NCBI GenBank assembly: GCA_900155495.1
Contig: FTLJ01000521.1
Coordinates: 1-11,743 of the forward strand
Origin: Porogramme epimiltina
Taxonomy: Eukaryota; Basidiomycota; Agaricomycetes; Polyporales; Polyporaceae
Reading direction: 5' to 3'
DNA length: 11,743 nt
The translations under genes and the position numbers were made by a program. The notes under the pieces are model-generated. The model saw only the letters and a list, made by a program, of their open reading frames with translations, ran no database searches and was not told the origin of the DNA. Positions 1 through 7,104 of the stretch are shown piece by piece. Position 1 is the stretch's first letter. Each line of letters opens with the position of its first letter.

Positions 1-1
1 G

Positions 2-736
2 CCCCCACCCGCCACATCCGCGCCTCCCGCGCCCCGCGCTGACGCCCACGCGCCCGCAGCGGCGCCCCCATTCAGCTGGTCCTCCTCGCTCCTAACGATG
101 CTCACCATCATCGGCGCGTTCGTCCTGCTCTGCACGTACGCCGCGCGCCTCTCGACCACCTTCGCGCTCGCGGCCGCGCGCCCCGTGTACGGCCTCTACC
201 CGCCGCTCGTCGCGTGCGCGCTCGTCGGCGCGTCCTGCGCGCTCGTGTGCTACGCGCCCACCGCGCTCGCCGTCGTCGCCTTCCTCGCGCTCTTCCGCAC
301 CGACATCCGCGTCTCGCATAACCCGCCCCCGCCCCTCGGCGCCCCGTCCCGCGCGCCCGCTGCCGCACCCACGCCCGGCCCCGCAGCCGCAGCCGCTCCG
401 CGTGCGCGCCCGCACGCGTACCCGAGCGACACGGTGTCGGCCGCGGGCGTGCGCTGGGCGCGCGTCGGGTGGTCGCTCGTGCGCGACGGCGCGGCGACGA
501 TCAAGCTCGCCTTGCTCGTCGCGCCCGTCTACGTGCTCGCGGCGGGGCGCGCGGGGCTGGCCGGGGGGCGCGTGGAGAACCGCGCGCTCGAGGCGGCCGC
601 CGGGGGGCAGCTCGCCGCGGCGCTGATGACGATGCGGATCATGTTCGTCGGGTTCAGGGAGATCTGGGATTTGGTGCCGATGGTCGTGCTGCGGTGGGAC
701 CGGGACGCGGTGCGGGAGCGGGTGGAGGAGGATTGA
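2..736 (+). CDS. Unrecognised membrane protein, 3' part (5' end outside window)
   Basis: The reading frame is open from base 2 to the TGA at 734-736, so the gene probably starts upstream. An in-frame ATG at 98 is possible but not needed, and the CGCCCGCAG ending at 59 could be an intron acceptor with this exon starting at 60. Counting from that ATG, the protein has a hydrophobic segment at about residues 1-25, one or two more at about 30-65, an Ala/Pro-rich linker at about 75-105 that looks disordered, and another hydrophobic segment at about 133-150. The C-terminus is charged (RWDRDAVRERVEED). Codon use is strongly biased to G/C at third positions and to Ala, Arg and Val, which fits a real gene in this genome but also keeps other frames open. 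It lies on the same strand as the receptor gene and ends about 1.16 kb before its start codon. I do not recognise the family and assign no function. That it is a coding 3' exon of a membrane protein is fairly likely; the 5' boundary is not known. Confidence 0.6.
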   Translation, partial: PPPATSAPPAPRADAHAPAAAPPFSWSSSLLTMLTIIGAFVLLCTYAARLSTTFALAAARPVYGLYPPLVACALVGASCALVCYAPTALAVVAFLALFRTDIRVSHNPPPPLGAPSRAPAAAPTPGPAAAAAPRARPHAYPSDTVSAAGVRWARVGWSLVRDGAATIKLALLVAPVYVLAAGRAGLAGGRVENRALEAAAGGQLAAALMTMRIMFVGFREIWDLVPMVVLRWDRDAVRERVEED

Positions 737-1376
737 GTGAACGGGCGAGCGAGTGCGTGCGTGCTATGAGGGGGCGGACTGGGCGGGTCTGGGGTGCGGC
801 GGGGATGGGGCGCGGAATGTGGCTGGGCGAGGCGCGTTCGGGCGTGATGGTGAGTATGATGATCGCGTTTGCGCCGTTTGTTGCTGTGGGGGATGAAACG
901 GGTTGCGCCAGATGCATTGAAACCTGGCAGAGCATACCTTGGCACACTAGCTATGCCTGGGTTTCATCATAATTCGACATCGATGCTTCGCGCCCTCGTT
1001 CTTCTAGATGTCCTCAGGTCTGTTTACCTTATTCGCGGCGAGTTGTGTACACCATGTACTATTCATTCCATACGTGTATGATTCTATGCACAGACAGGCA
1101 AGCATTTGTCTTGAACGGCGGCGCGCAGAAAAGCTCGCGATGCCCAGAGCGGTGCTGGCGATAGACGAGATCACTGCGGGATATGGGCATCGTCCCAAGC
1201 GCGACGTCGGGGTCGGACTGAAGAAACGAGATGGCTGCTCACTTCATGTTTCTGGTGCTGGGCATGGCTTCGCGAAGCAGGGCTGCAGACAGAATCCGCC
1301 CAAACAGTGATGGGTGCGTGAGGAAGGCCGTCGAAGGCTAATCGCATCGAAATGAACGAGAGCGGTGCGGCGAAGG
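737..1376. other. 3' flank of the membrane-protein gene; no gene seen
   Basis: GC content falls after the stop at 736, and stretches near 960-1090 are clearly richer in A+T, as expected for a 3' untranslated region and intergenic spacer. An imperfect hairpin pairs TGAAACC (918-924) with GGTTTCA (960-966), continued by GGCA (926-929) with TGCC (954-957); it could belong to the end of the upstream transcript. Overlapping open frames on both strands lack family resemblance and steady codon bias, so I treat them as chance. Confidence 0.4.
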
Positions 1377-1398
1377 CACCTCGGACCCGTCCGAGGTG
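1377..1398. promoter_or_regulatory. Perfect 10+10 palindrome with CGG-N6-CCG, possible zinc-cluster factor site
   Basis: Arms CACCTCGGAC (1377-1386) and GTCCGAGGTG (1389-1398) are exact reverse complements with a CC spacer. The core reads CGG-N6-CCG at 1382-1393, the layout recognised by some fungal Zn2Cys6 regulators (Ppr1-type spacing). It lies about 495 bases before the receptor start codon. The palindrome is visible directly; its use as an operator is inference. A short transcript hairpin is the alternative. Confidence 0.3.
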
Positions 1399-1513
1399 GA
1401 CAGAGACGGGCGCCTGGTGTCTTGTCTGACGTCGACCATCACGGGAAATCGCCACCGCCTCTCGCTGGGTGGCATCTTCATCTGGGGGAGGTGGCCAGTG
1501 GCCGGGGACGAAA

Positions 1514-1518
1514 CCAAT
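1514..1518 (+). promoter_or_regulatory. CCAAT box upstream of the receptor gene
   Basis: CCAAT followed by CA lies about 375 bases before the start codon at 1893 and matches the HAP (NF-Y type) complex site common in fungal promoters. A five-base match is weak evidence by itself; the position upstream of a well-supported gene gives it some weight. Confidence 0.25.
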
Positions 1519-1639
1519 CATCTGATGTGCGGTTGCCATATGGCCCGCCCGCTGCCCCCCACCCCCCGCTCGAGAGCTGGCCGGGCCAACGGTCGTTGCG
1601 GCTCGTTCATGATGGCCCCCTGTGCTCCAACAGTACTCC

Positions 1640-1860
1640 CCGCCCTCCCCGCCCAAAGACGCCCGCCGTCTCTTTCGTTCTCCTCTTCCTCTTCTCCTTC
1701 TCCCTCCTCCGCTTTTTCTTTGCGTGCAGCCCGCGGCGCCGCACAGGCTGGTTCTCTCTCTCCCCTTCCCTCTCCTTTCTTTCCGGCTGGTCTGGAGCTT
1801 GCTCGACGCACCCGCCCGCCCGTCTCGCTCTCAGCCTCTCCACGCTCCTTCGAACACGCT
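1640..1860 (+). promoter_or_regulatory. CT-rich core promoter / 5' leader of the receptor gene
   Basis: About 200 bases of the plus strand are dominated by C and T, with runs of CTCTCTC and CCTTCCCTC just before the start codon at 1893. Pyrimidine-rich tracts of this kind are typical of core promoters and transcription starts in filamentous fungi. No clear TATA box is visible at a standard distance. This segment is absent from the second receptor copy, whose duplicated block starts later. Confidence 0.5.
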
Positions 1861-1892
1861 AGCTTTCGCCCCCGTCGGAGGAACGTTTGTCC

Positions 1893-3384
1893 ATGGCCTC
1901 CCTCACGAACACGACGACCACCGTTGATTCTGGTGCCAGCAGCCCGGTGGTGAGTCCCCCGCGCCCAATTCCCTTCCCTCCCCGCGCGATTGGCCGCCAA
2001 TCCGCGAAGCGAACGCCCCGCATCTGACCGCTGCGCCGCCAGGACCTCACCGAGGTCAAGCTCTTCCTCACCTTCCAGTTCACCGGCGCGGTCGGCCTCC
2101 TCGCCGTCCTCCTCACCGCCATCTTCGCGCCCAAGGTGTACAGGCACTTTACCTGGCTCAACTTCTGCATCACCTGGCTCGTCTACTGCATCTCGTACAC
2201 CCTACTGTGAGTTCCCCTCCCTTCTCTCTTCCCTTCCCCGCATTAAGCCGCGTCCCCCCACCAAGTGCGCTGTCCGGCCAGCAGACACGGGCAGAGCCCC
2301 CCGCGTACCCGCTATGCCTCACGCAGGCGTCCCTGATTTACGCTGCGCCCGTGCTGTGAGTAAATCCACTGCATCCGCCGCCCCCGCCGCCACTGATGCC
2401 CGTCGCCAGCGTCGCGATGTCCACATTCGCGCTCGTCCTCCAGCTCTGGATCACGCTCAAGACCGCGCTGCATCCGCCGAAGGCGCGCGGCCAGCGCGAC
2501 TTCCTCTTCAGCACCTTCGTGAGTCCCTCCCGCTCTTCTCGCGCATATACCTACCGTGCTAACGCGACACGATCCGCAGCTGCTGCTCGCACCATGGCTC
2601 GCGTGGCTCGGGTTCCTCATTGCGATCCTCGTGGTGCGTCTTTCTCCCTTCCGTGTTTATGAGCATTGTGGACTCGTCCCCTGACGCGGATGCCGGCTCA
2701 GATTGGAACATTGCGCCCGAAGTCTGTGGAGCGTGCGGGACATCTCGTCTACTGCACGATCCGCGGAGGCCAACCGTGAGTTTCCGACTTTCTTCGCGTG
2801 GCTTGTGGACCTGAGTTCCATACTCTACAGGGGTAACATTACCGCAGCTGTCGTCGCAGGCATCCTCCTTATCATGGTGTGCTTCGATGGTGAGTGCATT
2901 TGCCCCCAAACGGATCTCCCAACTCACCCCCGCGCGCAGTATACATCGCGGTGATCCTCTACAAGAACTGGCGCGCGCTGCGCGGCTCGGACCACCCGGG
3001 CCAGATCCCGTTCAACCTCCTCCTGCGCGTCGCCATCTTCAGCTTCGTCTGCGTGGTCGGCATCGGCTGCGCGTTCGTCTTCCTCGCGAACGTGTCCTTC
3101 TTTGCGGGGAACATCATCATCGGCCTTAGTGAGTGTTATCTCCGCCTCAACACTTCCCACTTCTGGTCTTCCCCCTTCCCCTTATGTTCCCAGCCCCCTA
3201 CGTCAACGGACGTGCAGTGCATGATGCTAACACGCCGTTTTGCAGTGCCTTTGATCGCGTTCTGCGTTTTCGGGACGCAAAAGGTACGCCGCCGCGCCCC
3301 TCCTCGCACCCGCCAGCCCCGCCACTAACTCCCTTTCCCCCTCTCCAGGACATCCTGAGCGTATGGGCATTCTGGCGGCGGTAA
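1893..3384 (+). CDS. Seven-transmembrane receptor-like protein, ten exons, intact
   Basis: Exons: 1893-1949, 2043-2206, 2266-2355, 2410-2518, 2580-2633, 2702-2775, 2831-2889, 2940-3128, 3246-3283 and 3349-3384, giving 289 residues and a TAA stop. Donors are GTGAGT except GTGCGT (intron 5) and GTACGC (intron 9); introns are 50-117 bases, several with CTAAC-like branch points. Intron 2 uses an AAG acceptor, the only one that keeps the frame. The start is the first ATG after the CT-rich leader, in good context (TCCATGG). Hydrophobic segments lie near residues 24-48, 54-76, 90-120, 138-162, 186-210, 226-255 and 257-275, so seven membrane passes are predicted. Cys91 at the start of helix 3 and Cys176 in the loop before helix 5 sit where the classical GPCR disulfide occurs. 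The N-terminus is short with an early NTTT; the tail is very short and ends WAFWRR. I read it as a fungal serpentine receptor-like membrane protein of unknown ligand. The subfamily (Git3/cAMP-receptor-like, STE3-like or uncharacterised) cannot be settled from sequence reading alone. Confidence 0.85.
1988..2002. promoter_or_regulatory. Back-to-back CCAAT boxes inside intron 1
   Basis: GATTGGC (1988-1994) and GCCAATC (1996-2002) form an exact inverted repeat around one C, placing ATTGG and CCAAT head to head within the first intron. Intronic enhancer or transcription-factor sites are plausible in a first intron, but chance in a GC-rich intron cannot be excluded. Confidence 0.2.
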
Positions 3385-3770
3385 GCCCGCCGCGCCCACG
3401 CAAGCTCCCTATTTATCGCTTTCCGGACGCTCTTCGACTCCTCGCTCTCGCTCCGCGCGCCGCGCACTTTGCGCGGCGCCGCCTCTCTCGGCGCACTCCG
3501 CCTTTTCGCATTTCGCACTTCACACTTTCTCGGGGAAGGGGGGCTTTTTAATACCTGTATACGCTGTGGTGTATGTACGATACGATGCTGTGGAGCACCG
3601 GCCCGCCGCGCGGCGGGCGACGCGCCTCCGCCGCCGTCCGCCGCTGCCCGGTTGACTCGGGCGGCGGCGCGGAGGGGAATGACCATACGATGAGACGAAG
3701 TTTCTGCGTGGCGATAGCGGGTATAGTGCATCATGTGTCCCGATGAGCTGTGAGACTACAGAGGTAGAGA
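3385..3770 (+). other. Structured 3' flank / likely 3' UTR of the receptor gene
   Basis: After the stop comes a segment that matches 9052-9430 at roughly 90% or more by eye. It contains an 18-base perfect palindrome GCCCGCCGCGCGGCGGGC (3601-3618). Next is a longer stem-loop: 3640-3650 pairs with 3658-3668 around a 7-base loop, and 3625-3631 pairs with 3669-3675, leaving an 8-base bulge at 3632-3639. About 150 bases around these stems differ at only four positions between the copies. A transcript-end structure, a 3' UTR control element or a small structured RNA would all fit. No ORF here looks real. Confidence 0.5.
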
Positions 3771-4298
3771 GGTAAGGTGAGCACCAAGGCCTTTTGTATC
3801 TCGGACTGATAGTCGCTGATCCACTATGTCTTCAGGTTAGTTTGTTCATCGTTTTCGAGTATTGCGAGCGAGGTACTACACGTATGAAGTTGTAGACGTG
3901 AACTTCCCCTACGCTCGCCCCTACAATGCCGTTTAACGTTCACCCACCACATACAGCGTCGTCTCCACCTACACATACCACTAGCCTCAGCAGTGTTTCC
4001 GATCGTCCCCGTCGTCCCCCGCAACATCTATACTCTACTGCTCCCGAGAATCGGCGCCGGCACGCACGCACACGTGCCCGCCTCGAAAGACTAGTCACCG
4101 TGTTCATGGTCGAATGTCCCACCCTGTGAAATTGACATTAAGAATCGGTCTTCATGTCCCGACTTCGATGCATATCACGTGCTGGCGTTCTCCCGCAAAG
4201 GCCGCCGGCGAGGGAAAGGAGGAAGGCGTTCAAGTTAGAGGGGTTGAAGATAATGGTGATACCATTCCTGACAACATCGAGGTAGGCAAAAGCAGTGG
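3771..4298. other. Spacer, no gene seen
   Basis: The part up to about 4044 aligns with 9430-9690 of the second block and includes CAGCGTCGTCTCCAC and CACTAGCCTCAGCAGTGTTT. From about 4045 the sequence has no partner in the second block. Only short frames without family resemblance are present. The stretch leading into the dehydrogenase remnant may be its decayed upstream part, since GGTGATACC near 4255 could be the remains of a GDT segment common in such proteins, but this is weak. Confidence 0.35.
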
Positions 4299-4637
4299 GT
4301 GTCCTCTCCTCCACGTAGTGCTAAGTGCTCGCCATCTCGCCTCCTCAAGAAGCTCGACATTATAAATCAACAGCAGATTATCGATGCTACTAAGTTGTCA
4401 AAGGGAAGGAAGTGTTCGGACCGCTCGACATCGTTGTCATTGGTCAACAACACGGGCTTTGGGAACCTTGGGGAGTTCGAGATCCTCGAAGAGGGTGAGT
4501 CACGCAACCTTTTCGAAACAAACTTTGGGGGAGCTTTGAGGGTGACTAAGGAGGCGATAAGGTTTCTCCTAGACAAAAATTTCTCAGGTGCGGGAGGTCG
4601 TCTGTGGCAGATGTCGTACCTGGGATTGGTGGGGTGA
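4299..4637 (+). pseudogene. Short-chain dehydrogenase/reductase (SDR) internal fragment
   Basis: The frame that ends at the TGA 4635-4637 contains SPSRLLKKLDIINQQQIID and, later, VNNTGFGNLGEFE then ESRNLFETNF and GALRVTKEAIR. These match the middle of classical SDR enzymes: the LD(V/I) strand, the NNAGFG motif (here NNTGFG) and the NxxG/ALRVT helix region. A neighbouring frame shows the missing piece VFGPLDIVV at about 4411-4440, so there are two shifts. The first fits a 5-base repeat (GGAAGGAAG near 4402) and the second a 7-base repeat (GTCATTGGTC near 4440); together they add 12 bases and restore the frame. The N-terminal TGxxxGxG cofactor site and the catalytic YxxxK are both absent, and the frame ends soon after the LGLVG strand. 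It is a decayed internal fragment with no enzyme activity expected. It lies in a block missing from the second copy. Confidence 0.75.
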
Positions 4638-4789
4638 CCTGGTCTGTCTCACCGCAAGAACCACTCTCGAGCCGAGAGTGGTTCTTGCGGCGAGAAGCAG
4701 AGACGAGGAGGCAAAGGAAGGAGTTGATTCGGCGGAGAGCCTCGGAAGGGCCTCCCGAAGGTAAGTATATAGTGTGCGCAGTACATTGA
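4604..4789 (+). other. Short Arg/Glu-rich ORF overlapping the SDR remnant end and hairpin
   Basis: An ATG frame of 61 codons overlaps the end of the SDR fragment in another frame. Its middle (SPQEPLSSREWFLR) is encoded by the perfect hairpin at 4652-4690, followed by a charged helical stretch (RREAETRRQRKELIRRR). A donor-like AAG/GTAAGT lies at 4760-4765, so a spliced origin is conceivable. I recognise no family. An accidental frame created by the inverted repeat is as likely as a gene fragment. Confidence 0.2.
4652..4690. repeat. Perfect 18-base inverted repeat with 3-base loop
   Basis: CCGCAAGAACCACTCTCG (4652-4669) and its exact reverse complement (4673-4690) flank AGC. After one mismatch the pairing resumes for four bases (TCTC with GAGA), giving arms of 23 bases with one mismatch. 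It lies in the block found only in the first copy, 15 bases after the SDR remnant stop. Confidence 0.9.
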
Positions 4790-4790
4790 C

Positions 4791-5084
4791 TATCACACTG
4801 ATGTATGATGAAAGGAACCAATGAGAGCGCCTGCCAGAGAAGCCGGGTGGCGGGCGTAAGATATCTAGAGAACATACGCAAAAGGGAAAAAGACAATTCA
4901 CGAAACAAATCTAATCTAGATAGCCCGTGAGGTGCGTAATGACCGCCAGGCCATTACACGCGGGCCTGGGAGAGAGCAATGTACAGGCGGCCAGGTGGAA
5001 ATAATATTGTAAGGCTTTGCAGGCGAGAGATCTCAAGAGCGAATGAGAGTGTGAACGTGCAATACGGAAGAAACACGGGAGAAA
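4791..5084. other. Spacer, no gene seen
   Basis: This part holds no convincing ORF. From about 4957 it aligns again with the second block (GTACAGGCGG at 4981 and 9729). The first block then lacks about 240 bases that the second has near 9806-10050, including a TATA-like segment. Confidence 0.35.
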
Positions 5085-5340
5085 CGTGAGAGTAACGATG
5101 AGGATCAAGGAGAGGAAGTGGACGTCGGACGATATGCATGCTCGGCGGGTGAACCTGATGGATGGAGAGCGGGCGGGGCGGTGCCCACCGCACCTGCAAA
5201 GTCGGAACAATGGGCGTGGTAGTACATGGTGGGTGAGTTGTGGAACCCGGGCACTAGAAGAGATAAGGAAACACAGATTAGGGCTTATACAACATAGAAG
5301 GACGACGACTACGCACTGTGTGCAGACTCGGGGTGCTCAA
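5085..5340. repeat. Nested module U, first copy in block 1
   Basis: Four related modules share, in order on the plus strand, GATGAG(G/A)..TCAAGG or TTAGGG, an ATGCATG-like site, GATGGATGGAGAGCGG, a (G/A)TAGTACA(C/T) site, CCCGGG, and ACTCGGGGTGCTCA near the right edge. The GATGGATGG anchors are at 5157 and 5877 in block 1 and at 10158 and 10823 in block 2. Within a block the two modules are about 665-720 bases apart. This copy is among the most divergent: its right edge reads GCTCAAAACC where the others have GCTCACC. Confidence 0.65.
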
Positions 5341-5445
5341 AACCGGCCGAATCGAGTATTATTCCAAACTTCCCGTTCCCAAAACCGATCTTCCTCCTGA
5401 TCGGCCTGCTCCTCGCGCGCGAGGCGAGGCGCATCTCGGGCGTCT

Positions 5446-5565
5446 CTACCGGGGGCTCGTAGGCATCTTCCATTTGCCGTCCGCATCCTTGTACTGGGAC
5501 CACGGGTCGGGATTATTACGTTGGTGGTACCAGTTTGGCTGCCCGGCCGCGAACTTTGCGATTGG

Positions 5566-5598
<33 letters not shown>

Positions 5599-5670
5599 CT
5601 TGCGTGCGGCGGAGGTCCCCTGGATAGGGATAGGGTGTGACTGGTTGTGCTCCGAGCCGTGCGAGGACAT
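5446..5670 (-). CDS. Short minus-strand ORF A, unknown, probably frameshifted
   Basis: The frame starts at the ATG at 5670 and gives 74 residues: a polar N-terminus (MSSHGSEHNQSHPIPIQGTS), an Asp-Asn repeat encoded by five GACAAC hexamers, then PNWYHQRNNPDPWSQYKDAD and KWKM before an early stop. After that point two other minus-strand frames continue with gene-like sequence: YEPPVETPEMRLA, then REEQADQEEDRFWEREVW ending near 5343. This suggests one base lost just after KWKM and a second shift about 40 bases later. A TATA box lies 109 bases upstream of the ATG. The N-terminus, promoter and position match ORF B in the second block, but the bodies differ. I recognise no family. It may be a real small gene now broken, or a gene whose introns I cannot place. 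Confidence 0.4.
5566..5598. repeat. (GTTGTC)5 microsatellite
   Basis: Five exact hexamers run from 5566 to 5595, plus GTT. On the minus strand they encode the Asp-Asn repeat of ORF A. The matching place in the second block has no such repeat. Confidence 0.9.
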
Positions 5671-5778
5671 CACTAGATACTAGAATGTGGGTCGGAGTAA
5701 GAGGGGAGGGAGGGATGATGGAACAGGGAGGAAGGACGGGAGAGAATGGTGTAGAGGCAACCAGCCAGAAAGACTGAG

Positions 5779-5786
5779 CTATATAT
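5779..5786 (-). promoter_or_regulatory. TATA box for minus-strand ORF A
   Basis: TATATAG on the minus strand lies 109 bases before the ORF A start codon, which allows a transcription start near 5750 and a leader of roughly 80 bases. The same TATA with flanking CAAAACCGTGCGAATAACG is kept in front of ORF B (10723-10730). Confidence 0.45.
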
Positions 5787-5805
5787 CGTATAGACAGACC
5801 AAAAC

Positions 5806-6090
5806 CGTGCGAATAACGATGAGAGTTAGGGCGGGGAAGCGGACGATGTGCATGTGCGACTGGTGAGCCTGGTTGGGATGGATGGAGAGCGGGCGGGGTG
5901 GTAGTGCACCCGCACGAAGCAGCGGGTGTGATAGTACACAGTGGACAACTTACGGCCCGGGAACCTGGGCGCGAGACGTGACGGGGCGCGGAAAAAGCAG
6001 CACAGAAGAGGAGACAAGGACGCACGGTTCGTGCAGCGTGGGTGGACGAAGACCACATACAGCACGCATACTGGGATGCTCACCGCCTAG
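5806..6090. repeat. Nested module U, second copy in block 1
   Basis: This module has the GATGGATGGAGAGCGGGCGGG anchor (5877), a GTACACAGTGGAC site, CCCGGG, and ends with a CAGCGTGGGTGGACGA segment (6034). It lies directly upstream, in minus-strand terms, of the TATA box of ORF A. It aligns best with 10745-11025 of the second block. Confidence 0.65.
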
Positions 6091-6262
6091 CTGTGGTTCC
6101 GCAATGATCGCGCGCGGCGTGAAGGTTCGGGGGTCGCAGCGTGGGTGGACGACGACCACATACCGCGCGCAGACTCGGGGTGCTCACCACCCGGAGTAGT
6201 GGTACTCGTCCACCCATCTGCGGTTCCGCGCTATCGCATGCAGCGTGAAGATTCAGGGGTTG
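6079..6262. repeat. Degenerate ~80 bp tandem units, block 1
   Basis: A complete unit lies at 6183-6262 (CTCACCACCCGGAGTAGTGG ... CGGTTCCGCG ... TTCAGGGGTTG) and a partial one at 6079-6134. They are separated by a second copy of the CAGCGTGGGTGGACGACGAC segment at 6137. Two complete units follow one another in the second block at 11020-11192. Each complete unit contains ACCAC and GTGGT arms that can form a small hairpin. Confidence 0.7.
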
Positions 6263-7104
6263 GGCCGTCGACGTCAACTGGACGACGTCGACGACGGCGT
6301 TCCGTCGTTATGTAATGAATGGGAGTATGATAGAACAGTATATACGAAACGCGCACCACAGTGCTGGCACACACACACACACACACACACACACGTACAA
6401 GCGATATCGGCGGATGCGCCCATGCGACGTCGAACGGTCGTGCGTGAGGCAATATAGAGTATACTTAGGCTGTGGAACTGGGTGAGCCCCTGTGAGAGGT
6501 AAATAGCGAGCCGAGATGAACGTGAGAGGCAGGGGGCAGGGCACTGCACGCGATGAGGATCTGGGCGGCGTTGCGCGGTACCGACGGTGCGGGCGAACCT
6601 CGAGAGATGAATTTGCAAGGAAGCCGCATCGTGGATGAGTACAAGTTTGGGCGGGGGCGCGCAGTCAAGAACGTAACAGAGTTTGGGTCGAGAGGAGGAA
6701 GTAGAGTGAGGGGCAAGTGTGGGATTCAGCGTTGGGGTCGAGAGCTCGAAAGCAGAAAGACGACATAAGTTAGTGCAGGGAACCCGCTGAGCCCAGGCCT
6801 GCGAGGCAGGCCCCGGCCCCCAACGTCCACCTGAGGCTTGAGCGGAGCGCCCGCGAGGGACACGTGACCTACGTCTCCTCGCCCGTTTTTCCCCTCTCTC
6901 GTCGTACGGTTACCCGTCCCCGATCCTACATCGTATCGTTCAAAGCTCTAGCTAGTAGCCTCTCTCCCACTATTTGGTACCCACTCACCACTCCCTTCTC
7001 GCTTGCGCAGACAGTTCCTCACTTGATGTAGATCCGACTACCGTCGCACACAAATTCAGCTCATAATATACAGACATTGCTCGTCCTTCACGCCATCACC
7101 CCAC
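6263..7104. other. Long spacer with CA microsatellite; no convincing gene
   Basis: The part to about 6717 aligns with 11193-11519 of the second block. From 6718 to about 7360 there is no partner there. At the start of that unique block, GGCCTGC and GCAGGCC (6796-6812) form a 7+7 hairpin with a GAG loop. The stretch 6880-7100 is CT-rich and resembles a fungal promoter for the ORF at 7105. Minus-strand frames across 6274-6716 have no family resemblance. Confidence 0.35.
6368..6394. repeat. (CA)13 microsatellite
   Basis: An uninterrupted run of 27 bases of alternating C and A. The matching position in the second block, near 11216, has only ACACA, so the run expanded in the first block or shrank in the second. 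Confidence 0.95.

Noticed and set aside
92..504. Several antisense frames over the membrane-protein gene
   Set aside because: They are Arg/Gly/Ala-rich shadows caused by GC bias; the plus frame has hydrophobic segments and sensible composition.
469..972. Plus-strand frame of 167 codons overlapping the end of the membrane-protein gene
   Set aside because: Arg/Gly/Ala-rich first half is a shifted reading of a real frame and the second half is spacer; no domain.
1171..1656. Minus-strand frame of 161 codons in the promoter region
   Set aside because: No family resemblance, and it covers the CCAAT box and palindrome of the receptor promoter; likely chance.
1396..1953. Plus-strand frame of 185 codons leading into receptor exon 1
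   Set aside because: Encoded by the CT-rich leader (Pro/Ser/Leu low complexity) and runs through the receptor start in another frame.
2894..3328. Plus-strand frame of 144 codons taken as a separate gene
   Set aside because: It is exon 8 of the receptor read through introns 7 and 8; splicing explains it better.
5085..6262. Repeats considered as a CRISPR array
   Set aside because: Units are long, divergent and unevenly spaced, with no uniform spacers; host looks eukaryotic.
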